DNA of 64,000 bases, taken from Deltaproteobacteria bacterium (GTDB lineage Bacteria; Myxococcota_A; Polyangia; Polyangiales; Houyiibacteriaceae). Location of the stretch: the NCBI GenBank assembly GCA_017644045.1, contig JAEPMI010000003.1, forward strand, positions 248,001 to 312,000, given 5' to 3'. The position numbers and the translations under genes were made by a program. Positions 10,084 through 18,191 of this stretch are shown here, in pieces. The notes under the pieces were generated by a model that searched no databases, was not told the DNA's origin, and saw nothing but the letters and a program-made list of their open reading frames with translations. The number at the start of each line of letters is the position of its first letter. The stretch's first letter is position 1.

Positions 10084-12230
10084 TGCTTCTCAGCCCGAGG
10101 CGAGAGGTCGGCGAGTTCCGCAAGCGCTACAAGTGGATGGCGCTCTTCGCGGTGATCGTCTTCTCGGTGCTCATCGGGCGGGTGATCCAGCTGCAGCTCG
10201 TGCAGCACGACGAGTGGGCCGCGCGCGCGCAGGAGAACATCACGAAGACGATCCCGCTGCCGGCCACGCGCGGCGTGCTCCGGGACACCGCGGGTCGGAT
10301 CGTCGCCACCAACCGCCCCTCGTACCTGGTCTACGTCACGCCGCAGCTGATGACGCCGGAGCACGTCGACCTCTTCGCCGACCTGATGAGCTTCGATGGC
10401 GAGCAGCGGCGGAACCTGGAGCGTCGGCTTCGCGAGGTGCCCAACCGACGGCGCACCCACCAGATCGAGTTCTACGACGACATCGATCGAGAGCAGCTCG
10501 CAGCGCTCGAGACGCACCAGAACGAGCTCCCGGGTGTCGACGTCGTGGCCCGCCCGGTCCGCACCTATCCCTACGAGGAGCTCGGCGCGCACGTGATCGG
10601 CTACGTGAACGAGGTCAGCGCCGACGACTACGTCGTGTACGCGACCCCCGAGCGGATGGAGGAGGAGCAGATCGCGCTGCTCGCCGACATTCTCGAGCTC
10701 GAGGGCGACGCTCGTCGCGAGCTCGTCGCGAAGCTCAGTGAGCGCTCGCGCGAGTCGGTCGAGGTGCTCCGCCCGCCGACGCCGCAGCAGTTCTGGCGGG
10801 TCTTCTCCGCCGCGGGCGCGCTCCCGGGCGTGGAGCTGGTCGCCGAGCCGCTCCGCTCGGGTCGAAGCAGCCGGGGCGAGGGCGCCGAAGAGTCGCCCTA
10901 TCGACCGGGCAGCGTCGTCGGCCGCATGGGCCTCGAGGCGTGGGGCGAGCGTTTCCTCCGCGGGCGCGCGGGCTACCGGCGGGTGCTGGTCGACGCGACC
11001 GGCCGCCGCCAGATGATCGATCCGCGCCTCGCGCGCAGCCGCGAGGAGCACCGCGGGCCGCAGCCGGGCATGGACCTCGTGCTGACGCTCGACATGGAGC
11101 TGATGAACACCGTGAAGCGCGCCTTCGCCGGTCACCCCTCGGGCGCGGCGGTCGTCGTCGACGTGAACGGCGGCCGGGTGCGCGCGCTCTATTCGAAGCC
11201 GAGCTACGACCTCAACGGGTTCATCGCCGGGCTGAGCCACGAGGAGTACCACGAGCTCGAGAGCAACCCTTTCCGGCCGCTCATCGACAAGACGCTCTAC
11301 GAATCCTACTTCCCGGGCTCGACCTTCAAGCCGATCAGCGCGCTCGCCGGCCTGACGATGGACGACTTCGACCCGAACGCGCGCGTCGAGTGCATCGGCT
11401 ACTACGAGATCGGTACCGACCGGAAGCGCTGCACCTCGGCGCACGGCGAGGTCGACATGCACGACGCGCTCGTGCAGTCGTGCAACGTCTACTTCTACAA
11501 GCTGGCGGAGGACGTCGGCCTCGAGCGCCTCAACGACTGGGCGCGCCGCTTCGGGCTCTCGCAGCGAACCGGCATCGGCATCAACAGCGAGGCGAGCGGC
11601 TTCCTCGCGACCCGCGAGTGGTACGAGGAGCACTACGGCCGCTACCGCGTCGGCTACACGCTCAACACCGCGATCGGACAGGGCAACACCCGCGCGACTC
11701 TGCTCCAGCTCGCGCTCGCCTACGGCGCGCTCGGAAACGGCGGCACCCTCTGGACGCCGCAGATCGTGGAGTCGATCCGCGAGCCCGACGGGACGCTGGT
11801 CGAGGAGTTCCCGACCCAGGCGCGGCGGGACCTGCAGGTCCCCGAGCAGTACATGGATCTGGTCACGCGCTCGCTCTTCGGCGTCGTGAACGCGCAGAAC
11901 GGCACGGCGTACGACGCGCGCATCGACCGCGGCGTCACCGTGTCGGGCAAGACGGGTACGGCCGAGATCTCGCCCGGCACGCCGCGGACCGACATCGACC
12001 CCGAGCGGGCCTGGTACTTCAACCGGAGCCACGCCTGGTTCGCCGGCTACGCGCCGACCGAGAACCCGCAGGTCGCCATCGTGGTCATCGTCGAGCACGG
12101 TGGTGCGGGTGGTCGAGCCGCGGCGCCGATCGCGATGCAAGTGCTCCAGGAGTACCTCGGTAATCAGTCCACGACGGCGGCGGTCACGGCGCAAGCCGGT
12201 GGTCGAGCGCGGCCGGGGAGGGGTGGCTGA
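10083..12230 (+). CDS. mrdA: Penicillin-binding protein 2 (elongasome transpeptidase)
   Basis: The 715-residue class B PBP has a short cytoplasmic start, one membrane helix near residues 18-40, a pedestal/dimerisation domain with NRPSYLVYVTP, and a transpeptidase domain. The catalytic motifs are intact: Ser413 in GSTFKP, Ser466 in SCN, and Lys623 in KTGTAE. The enzyme cross-links peptidoglycan during lateral wall growth together with RodA, encoded next. The C-terminal tail after the fold is short and arginine/glycine-rich. It overlaps both neighbours through TGATG junctions. Confidence 0.96.
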   Translation: MLLSPRREVGEFRKRYKWMALFAVIVFSVLIGRVIQLQLVQHDEWAARAQENITKTIPLPATRGVLRDTAGRIVATNRPSYLVYVTPQLMTPEHVDLFADLMSFDGEQRRNLERRLREVPNRRRTHQIEFYDDIDREQLAALETHQNELPGVDVVARPVRTYPYEELGAHVIGYVNEVSADDYVVYATPERMEEEQIALLADILELEGDARRELVAKLSERSRESVEVLRPPTPQQFWRVFSAAGALPGVELVAEPLRSGRSSRGEGAEESPYRPGSVVGRMGLEAWGERFLRGRAGYRRVLVDATGRRQMIDPRLARSREEHRGPQPGMDLVLTLDMELMNTVKRAFAGHPSGAAVVVDVNGGRVRALYSKPSYDLNGFIAGLSHEEYHELESNPFRPLIDKTLYESYFPGSTFKPISALAGLTMDDFDPNARVECIGYYEIGTDRKRCTSAHGEVDMHDALVQSCNVYFYKLAEDVGLERLNDWARRFGLSQRTGIGINSEASGFLATREWYEEHYGRYRVGYTLNTAIGQGNTRATLLQLALAYGALGNGGTLWTPQIVESIREPDGTLVEEFPTQARRDLQVPEQYMDLVTRSLFGVVNAQNGTAYDARIDRGVTVSGKTGTAEISPGTPRTDIDPERAWYFNRSHAWFAGYAPTENPQVAIVVIVEHGGAGGRAAAPIAMQVLQEYLGNQSTTAAVTAQAGGRARPGRGG

Positions 12231-13345
12231 TGGCTCTCGTCCGTACGATGCGGGACCAGTTCGACTGGGGCCTCTTCGTGACCAGCTGCGCGATCGCCGT
12301 GCTCGGGGTCGTGAACCTCTACAGCGCGTCGAGCGCGGCCGGCGCGCGCGCGGACATCTACATCCAGCAGATCTACTGGCTGACCCTCGGGGCTGGCGTC
12401 GCGGTGTTGGTGGTCGCCATCGACTATCGGAACTTCGAGCGCAATGCCTGGGCAATTTACGGCGCGGGCATCGTGCTGCTCGTCTTGGTCTTCTTGCTGG
12501 GTCGGAGCATTCGAGGATCGACGCGTTGGATCTCCATCGGCGGCTTCTCGCTCCAGCCGAGCGAGCTGATGAAGATCTTCCTGATCATCGCGCTCGCGAA
12601 GTACCTGCACCACGACCCGAAGACCGAGGGTCGAACGCTCAAGGACCTGGTCGTGCCGGGGCTCATTCTCGCCGTGCCGATGGGCCTCATTCTCGCGCAG
12701 CCGGATCTGGGTACGGCGCTGATCTGCGCGTTCATCTTCGGCTCGATCATGGTTCTGACGAACCTGAAGCTGCGCTCGCTCGTGACGCTGGCGGCGGCCT
12801 TCGTGTTCAGCGCGCCCCTGACCTGGGCCTACCTGCTCAAGGACTACCAGAAGGGTCGGCTGATCGCGTTCTGGTCCCGGCTCACCGGCAACGAGGCAGA
12901 CATTCTCGACACTGGCTGGCACACGCACCAGTCGCTGGTCGCGATCGGCAGCGGCGGCGTGGCGGGCAAGGGCTTCATGCAAGGGACGCAGAACCAGTTC
13001 CGCTTCCTGCCCGACCAGCACTCGGACTTCCCCTTCAGCGTCTGGGCGGAGGAGCAGGGGCTGCTCGGCTCGCTGCTGATCCTGGGGCTCTACGTGTTCC
13101 TGGTGATCTGGGGACTGAAGATCGCGTCGCAGGCGAAGGACCGCTTCGGGGCGGTCGTGGCGGTCGGCGTGAGCGCGATGTTGTTCTGGCAGGCGATCAT
13201 CAACGTGGGCATGGTCTGCGGGTTGTTGCCGGTGGTGGGCATGACGCTGCCCTTGTTCAGCTACGGCGGTAGCTCGGTGTTGACGACGATGATCGGGCTC
13301 GGGCTGTTGATGAACGTGTCGATGCGGCGCTTCTCGCACGCCTGA
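12230..13345 (+). CDS. rodA: Peptidoglycan glycosyltransferase RodA (SEDS family)
   Basis: The 371-residue polytopic protein has about ten membrane helices and the SEDS signatures GRSIRGSTRWISIGGFSLQP, LAQPDLGTALI, LPDQHSDFPFSVWAEE and LPLFSYGGSSVLTTMIGLG. The aspartate in HSDFPF lies in the loop that is catalytically important in RodA/FtsW. RodA polymerises lipid II for lateral wall growth, with MrdA as cognate transpeptidase. It is the last gene of the operon; the stop is followed by a small CCGCaGCGG dyad and a C-rich repeat. Confidence 0.97.
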   Translation: MALVRTMRDQFDWGLFVTSCAIAVLGVVNLYSASSAAGARADIYIQQIYWLTLGAGVAVLVVAIDYRNFERNAWAIYGAGIVLLVLVFLLGRSIRGSTRWISIGGFSLQPSELMKIFLIIALAKYLHHDPKTEGRTLKDLVVPGLILAVPMGLILAQPDLGTALICAFIFGSIMVLTNLKLRSLVTLAAAFVFSAPLTWAYLLKDYQKGRLIAFWSRLTGNEADILDTGWHTHQSLVAIGSGGVAGKGFMQGTQNQFRFLPDQHSDFPFSVWAEEQGLLGSLLILGLYVFLVIWGLKIASQAKDRFGAVVAVGVSAMLFWQAIINVGMVCGLLPVVGMTLPLFSYGGSSVLTTMIGLGLLMNVSMRRFSHA

Positions 13346-13358
13346 GACCGCGCAGCGG

Positions 13359-13398
13359 TTCCCTCACCCTGACCCTCACCCTCGCCCTGACCCTCACC
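13359..13398 (+). repeat. CCCTCA/CCCTGA hexamer repeat after rodA
   Basis: About six and a half units of CCCTSA follow the rodA stop. The other strand is GGGTGA/GGGTCA and could form G-quadruplexes. Similar repeats lie at 8550 and 55650. Confidence 0.8.
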
Positions 13399-13436
13399 CT
13401 TCAGCGTTCGGGTCTTCGTCTTCTAGTTCCTCTCGA

Positions 13437-13775
13437 TCTCACGAACCGCTTCGAGAAACAGGGCGGTTCCCGCGGATCCGCTCGGAGCCCCAACGCTTGG
13501 GGACGCTCCGAGCCCCAACGCTTGGGGCGCTCCGAGCCCCAACGCTTGGGGACGATCGTCTTCTTGTTCGTCTTGTTCTCACGAACCGCTTCAAAAACAG
13601 GGCAATTCTCGCGGGTGAGTGGGGACGATCGTCTTCGATGTATTCTTTTTGCGGGGAGCGACAAACGAATACAAAGAAGACGATCGTCCCCGTCGAGCTG
13701 CTGGGGTACCCCTGCGACATAGGGGTGTTGGGTCCTGCGCCTTCAAACAAGACGAACAAGAAGACGATCGTCCCC
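13437..13775 (+). repeat. Mosaic palindromic repeat region in a 623-base gene-free gap
   Basis: The gap between rodA and the DUF1592 gene has no credible gene. It holds a 38-base direct repeat (13437-13474 and 13577-13614, starting TCTCACGAACCGCTTC), three tandem copies of CCCCAACGCTTGGGG (13488, 13513, 13537), and four copies of the palindrome GACGATCGTC set in two nested inverted repeats: 13548-13580 with 13743-13775, and 13621-13652 with 13660-13691. Open frames across it are low-complexity and arise from the repeats. The remainder (13776-13968) shows nothing beyond a G+C-rich stretch. Confidence 0.85.
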
Positions 13776-13968
13776 GTAGGTTGTGGGTCGCATGGTCGGT
13801 TGGTGATCGTTTGGGCGACCGGGTTCCGGTCGATGCCGTGACAGGGGTTCGCGGGCGGGGCCTCGAACCCCCGGGCGATCGGTCCTCAGGCCCCGAGATC
13901 GCTCGGGATCCACTGGACGACAGGTGCGTAACGGCGGCGGCATGGTCGTTGCGTGACTCTGGATCACC

Positions 13969-15585
13969 ATGCCCCTCCACTCCCCAAGAAGGGCTCTCGC
14001 CGGTCTCGCCGGGCTCCTGGTCGCCTGCAGCGGTCAGATCAGCGACCCCACCGGCGACCCGCCGCCCGGAACCGCCCCTCGTTGCGACGTCGCGTCGGTG
14101 CCCGAGGGGCCGATTCGGCGTCTCACGCGCGACCAGTTCGACCGAACGGTGCGCGACTTGCTCGGCGACACGACCGCGCCGGCGCGCGCCTTCCCGCCGG
14201 ACGACGACACCGAGGGCTTCCACGTCGGTGGCATCGCCTCGAACCTCTTCGTCGAGCAGGAGGCGATGGTGGCCGAGACCCTCGCGGAGGTGGCCTCCGC
14301 GGAGATCGTCGCCGAGAGCGGCTGCGACCTCGGGGTCGCCGCCTGCCGCGACGGCTGGCTGATGGAGTTCGCGCAGCGCGCCTACCGTCGCCCGCCGAGC
14401 GAAGAGGACCTCGACCGACTGCGTACGGTCTTCGACGTGGGCGCGACCGAAGAGGGCGTGCAGACCGGCGTTCGTCTCGTCGTGCAGACGGTGCTGATGA
14501 GCGCGAGCTTCCTCTACCACTCCGAGGTCGCGCCGGATGGCGCCGAGGCCGGCGACGTGGTGCTGATCGAGGACTTCGCGCTCGCGAGCCGACTCTCCTA
14601 CTTCCTCTGGGCCTCGATGCCGGACGACGCGCTGCTCGAAGCGGCCGCCTCGGGCCGACTCCGGGACCGCGATGGCCTGCTCACCGAGGCGCGCCGGATG
14701 CTCGAGAGCCCGAAGGCGCAGGACGGCTTCCGCTCCTTCACGACCCAGTGGCTCCGCGTCGATCAGATCGACCGCATCGAGAAGGACGACTCGGTCCACC
14801 CGGACTTCGACAACGCGACCGCCCGCGACCTCCGCCTCTCGCTCGAGGCGTTCCTCGACGAGGTCTGGGAGAGCGGCGATGGACGCCTGCTCTACACCGC
14901 CGACTTCGGCTACGTGAACGCGCGGCTCGCGCCCATCTTCGGGCTGGACCCCGCCGACTTCGGCGAGGAGCTCGAGCGCACCGCCCTCGACCCCGAGCAG
15001 CGCTCCGGCCTGCTCACCCACCCGGGCCTGCTCGCGCTCAACTCGAAGGCGAACCAGTCGGATCCGATCCACCGCGCGAAGTTCGTGCGGGAGCGAATGC
15101 TCTGCCAGCACCTGCCTTCGCCGCCGGACGACCTGACCGTGGTCGCGCCGGACCCGGCGCCGGGCCTGACCACTCGCGAGCGTTTCGCCGAGCACTCCGA
15201 CAACCCCGCCTGCCAGGGTTGCCACACGCTCCTCGATCCGCTCGGCTTCGGCTTCGAGCACTACGACGCCATCGGCGCGTGGCGCGACACCGAAGAGGGC
15301 ACCGCGGTCGACGCCAGCGGTCGCATGAACGGGACCGACGACTTCGACGGTGACTTCTACGGCGCCGTGGAGCTGGCCGACCAGATGATCGAGAGCCAGC
15401 AGGTTCGCTCCTGCGTCGCCCAGCAGCTCTTCCGCTTCGCCCTCCAGCGCGTGGAGACCACGTCCGACGCTTGCAGCATGAACGCCATCGAGGAGGCCAC
15501 CGAAGACGGCACCCTCGAACTCCAGGAGCTCATGCTCTCCATCGTCGGCTCCGACGCCTTCCGCTTCATGCAGGTGCAAGAATGA
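13969..15585 (+). CDS. Exported DUF1587/DUF1592/DUF1588/DUF1585 protein
   Basis: The 538-residue protein begins with a lipoprotein-like signal (LAGLAGLLVACSG). Domains follow the family order: DUF1587 (RRLTRDQFDRTVRDLLGD, about 43-60), DUF1595 (AYRRPPSEEDLDRL, about 137), DUF1592 in the middle, DUF1588 with the CQGCH motif near residue 414 and LLDPLGFGFEHYDAIGAWRD, and C-terminal DUF1585. The CxxCH resembles a haem c site but is a standing feature of DUF1588. The family is known from planctomycetes and myxobacteria, almost always next to a DUF1552 gene as here; the biochemical role is unknown. The stop overlaps the next start (ATGA). Confidence 0.92.
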   Translation: MPLHSPRRALAGLAGLLVACSGQISDPTGDPPPGTAPRCDVASVPEGPIRRLTRDQFDRTVRDLLGDTTAPARAFPPDDDTEGFHVGGIASNLFVEQEAMVAETLAEVASAEIVAESGCDLGVAACRDGWLMEFAQRAYRRPPSEEDLDRLRTVFDVGATEEGVQTGVRLVVQTVLMSASFLYHSEVAPDGAEAGDVVLIEDFALASRLSYFLWASMPDDALLEAAASGRLRDRDGLLTEARRMLESPKAQDGFRSFTTQWLRVDQIDRIEKDDSVHPDFDNATARDLRLSLEAFLDEVWESGDGRLLYTADFGYVNARLAPIFGLDPADFGEELERTALDPEQRSGLLTHPGLLALNSKANQSDPIHRAKFVRERMLCQHLPSPPDDLTVVAPDPAPGLTTRERFAEHSDNPACQGCHTLLDPLGFGFEHYDAIGAWRDTEEGTAVDASGRMNGTDDFDGDFYGAVELADQMIESQQVRSCVAQQLFRFALQRVETTSDACSMNAIEEATEDGTLELQELMLSIVGSDAFRFMQVQE

Positions 15586-16970
15586 GTATGTTCGACCAGC
15601 ACGAGCCCTCGAACGAGAAGACCCGCCGGATTCGGAAGAACCGCATCGGCCGTCGCGCCTTCGCCAAGAGCGTCGGCCTCGGCGCGCTCGCGGTGCCCTT
15701 CGTGGCCTCGCTTCGGAGCCGCACGCACGCTCAGGAAGGCGAGATCCCCAAGCGGCTCCTCGTCTGGTTCACGCCCAACGGGAGCATTCGGGAGAACTGG
15801 AGGCCTTCCGGCGGCGAACGAGACTTCGCGCTGAGTACGATCCTGCAGGACCTCGAGCCCTTCAAGGATCGGCTCACGATCATCGACGGCCTCGACATGC
15901 GCTCCTCGCGCTTCGGTCCCGGCGACGGCCACCAGGTCGGCATGGGCCACATGCTCACCGCGACCGACCTGCTCCCCGGCGACACGATGGGCGGCTGTGA
16001 CTCCTGCGCGCCCGTGAGCTGGGCCGGCGGGATCTCGATCGATCAGAAGATCGCCAACCACATCGGCACCACGACCCCCTTCCGCTCCGTCGAGCTCGGC
16101 GCGCGAACCGGCGGCAGCAACGTCTGGACCCGGATGGCCTATGCCGGCGCCGGAGAGCCGATCCCGCCGGAGGACGATCCCTACCGAGCTTTCGAGCGGC
16201 TCTTCGCCGACCTGGACACGGATCCGGGTGGCGCGGCGCGCCGCCAGCTGCTCCAGGGCAGCGTGCTCGACGCGGTCCAGGCCGACTTCTCCTCGCTGCA
16301 GCGCAAGCTCGGTCGTGAGGACCGGGAGCGCCTGCAGATCCACCTCGACGTCATCAGCGACCTCGAGTCGCGCCTCGCCAACGCCGGCACCATCGGGGCG
16401 GCCTGCGAGGCGCCGATGCTGGGTGACCGGATCGACCCGACGCGGGACGAGAACTTCCCGATGACCCTCGACCTGCAGATGGACATCATCACCGCGGCCT
16501 TCGCCTGTGACCTGACGCGGGTGGGCTCGCTCCAGTGGACCCGGTCCGTCGGCAACATCGCCTTCCCGTGGATCGGTGTCCCCGACCGCCATCACGACCT
16601 GAGCCACGAGGGCGACGGAGCCGCCGTCGCGCAGGGGAAGATCACCGAGATCAACCGCTGGTACGCCGGCAAGTTCGCCGAGCTCTGCGCTCGCCTCGAC
16701 TCGATCCCCGAGCCGGGTGGGACCCTTCTCGACAACACCCTCATCATCTGGGTGAACGAGCTCGGCCGCGGTAACAGTCACACCCGCAACGACCTGCCCA
16801 TCGTCATGGCGGGCAGCGCGGGCGGGGCCTTCGACACCGGCCGCTTCCTCGAGATGGATCGCTCCCACGCCGACCTCCTCCGGACCATTGGCATGGGCTT
16901 CGGTCTCCCGGACGAGCCCTTCGGCCGGGGGGACGTCAACGACGGGGCCATCACGACGCTCCTCGCCTGA
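15582..16970 (+). CDS. Tat-exported DUF1552 protein
   Basis: The 462-residue protein has a twin-arginine signal: basic stretch, GRRAFAKSVG, then ALAVPFVASL and a likely cleavage near RTHAQ. The remainder matches DUF1552, with LLVWFTPNGSIRENW at the start, DGLDMRSS, GHQVGMGHML and the C-terminal NELGRGNSHTRNDLPIVMAG. The family belongs to the alkaline-phosphatase-like/sulfatase-type fold relatives and is found beside DUF1592/DUF1588 genes; the substrate is unknown. Tat export implies folding, possibly with a metal cofactor, in the cytoplasm. The ATGA overlap implies translational coupling to the preceding gene. Confidence 0.93.
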   Translation: MSMFDQHEPSNEKTRRIRKNRIGRRAFAKSVGLGALAVPFVASLRSRTHAQEGEIPKRLLVWFTPNGSIRENWRPSGGERDFALSTILQDLEPFKDRLTIIDGLDMRSSRFGPGDGHQVGMGHMLTATDLLPGDTMGGCDSCAPVSWAGGISIDQKIANHIGTTTPFRSVELGARTGGSNVWTRMAYAGAGEPIPPEDDPYRAFERLFADLDTDPGGAARRQLLQGSVLDAVQADFSSLQRKLGREDRERLQIHLDVISDLESRLANAGTIGAACEAPMLGDRIDPTRDENFPMTLDLQMDIITAAFACDLTRVGSLQWTRSVGNIAFPWIGVPDRHHDLSHEGDGAAVAQGKITEINRWYAGKFAELCARLDSIPEPGGTLLDNTLIIWVNELGRGNSHTRNDLPIVMAGSAGGAFDTGRFLEMDRSHADLLRTIGMGFGLPDEPFGRGDVNDGAITTLLA

Positions 16971-16989
16971 CGTCGCCCTGACGCGACGC

Positions 16990-18042
16990 TCAGTCGGCGC
17001 GGCGGCCTTCGTGATAGCGCCGCGACTCCCAACGTCCGTCGCCCCAGCGAAAGATGCCGGCTCCGTGGCGCGCACCGCGCCGGTAGCGACCGTGGTAGCT
17101 GCCTCCCTCCGCGAACCGGTAGTGGCCGTAGCCCGTGCGCTGGTTGTGTTCCCAGTCGCCGACATAGACGTCGCCGTCGGAGTAGGTGTAGGTCCCGAGG
17201 CCGTGGCGCTTGCCGCGATGGAACTCTCCGGCGTACTCGCCCCCGCTCGAATGACGCTCCACGCCGTGGCCGTGCCGCTCGCCGAGCACGTACTCGCCAC
17301 TGAAGCGGTAGCCGCTCGGAGAGCGCTGGGTGCCGCGCCCGTGGCGAATCCCGAAGAGGAGCTCGCCGGTGTAGTCGTCACCGCTGACGTGGGTCAGCAC
17401 CGGGTGGCCGGAGGGGATGGCGGCGGGGTCCGCCAGCGCTGCCGGCGCCATGCACGAGGGCGACCGGCGGCCGAAGACTCGCTCCAACTCGAGGGCGGCT
17501 GCGTGTACCCGCCGCCGTTCACTCGGGTTCAGACCGACCACCTGCTCGTGGACCGCGGGTGACCCTCCATGCATCGGGTGGTCGTCGTCGGAGACGTGCT
17601 CGAGGCCGAGCACGTGCCCGAGCTCGTGAGCGAGCGTGTAACCCGACCCGTTGTCGCGGTTGACGATCGCGTACGGAATGCGGCGACCGCTTCGAGCCCA
17701 CCCGCGAATCACGTCGCCTTCGCGGTCTCGCACGTCGGCGCCCACGACGACCTGCACCGCCAACGCCTCGTGCTCCAATCGGGCGCCCATGCGCTTGTCC
17801 GTGACCGGCCGGTAGGCATCGCGTCGCGACGCCACGTGGCGTTCGGAGACGTAGACGCACACGTCGGCGCTGCGTAGCCAGCGGTTGGCCAGCTCGACGG
17901 CGTAGTCGACGTAGGCGTCGCTCACGAGCGGTCCGTGCGCGCCGCGATCGACGTGGACGCTCAGTGGGAGAGCGATGGGTTGCGCGGCGACGGTGCCGGT
18001 CGTGGTCCAGAGCAGCGCGACGAAGAGGACGAGTCGGGTCAT
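16990..18042 (-). CDS. Secreted zinc metallopeptidase fused to MORN repeats
   Basis: The 350-residue product starts with a Sec signal (MTRLVLFVALLWTTTGTVAAQ). Residues 25-150 form a small metzincin-like domain ending in the full zinc site HELGHVLGLEH (His139 to His149). A cysteine-containing linker follows, then five or six MORN repeats from about residue 215 to the end (for example YTGELLFGIRHGRGTQ, YAGEFHRGKRHGLGTY, YVGDWEHNQRTGYGHY). MORN repeats usually bind membranes or proteins. The start was chosen for the signal peptide; the frame extends upstream without one. This domain pairing is uncommon. Confidence 0.88.
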   Translation of the reverse strand: MTRLVLFVALLWTTTGTVAAQPIALPLSVHVDRGAHGPLVSDAYVDYAVELANRWLRSADVCVYVSERHVASRRDAYRPVTDKRMGARLEHEALAVQVVVGADVRDREGDVIRGWARSGRRIPYAIVNRDNGSGYTLAHELGHVLGLEHVSDDDHPMHGGSPAVHEQVVGLNPSERRRVHAAALELERVFGRRSPSCMAPAALADPAAIPSGHPVLTHVSGDDYTGELLFGIRHGRGTQRSPSGYRFSGEYVLGERHGHGVERHSSGGEYAGEFHRGKRHGLGTYTYSDGDVYVGDWEHNQRTGYGHYRFAEGGSYHGRYRRGARHGAGIFRWGDGRWESRRYHEGRRAD

Positions 18043-18177
18043 GCGAGGCTCGACGCGAGCGCTCCAAAGCCCATTCAGACGTCCATCGCACACCGTCAGA
18101 TGGCCATCCGAATAGGCACGAGCGCCTCTCGTCCAAGGCGACGCCGGGTTGGTCGAGCGCTCGCCTGGCGCTGGCGC

Positions 18178-18183
18178 TATGCT
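18178..18183 (+). promoter_or_regulatory. TATGCT -10-like box for the MscS gene
   Basis: TATGCT lies eight bases before the ATG at 18192, with only CGCGCGCG between them and no Shine-Dalgarno sequence. Confidence 0.4.
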
Positions 18184-18191
18184 CGCGCGCG

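Noticed and set aside
9747-12455. 902-codon minus-strand frame across mreD, mrdA and rodA
   Set aside because: It spans three overlapping, clearly conserved genes on the other strand.
13437-13775. CRISPR array
   Set aside because: Repeats are of several kinds, have unequal or similar spacers, and no cas gene lies nearby.
13497-13841. Plus-strand 114-codon frame with TLGALRAPTLGDD repeats
   Set aside because: The repeated peptide is the translation of the tandem hairpins; no start signal or conserved look.
13870-13900. tRNA T-arm-like sequence (GGGG TTCGAGG CCCC on the minus strand)
   Set aside because: No acceptor stem, D-arm or anticodon arm can be placed around it and no CCA end is present.
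13591-15579. 662-codon minus-strand frame over the DUF1592/DUF1588 gene
   Set aside because: The plus-strand gene has full family architecture; the minus frame shows no domain and ends in repeat DNA.
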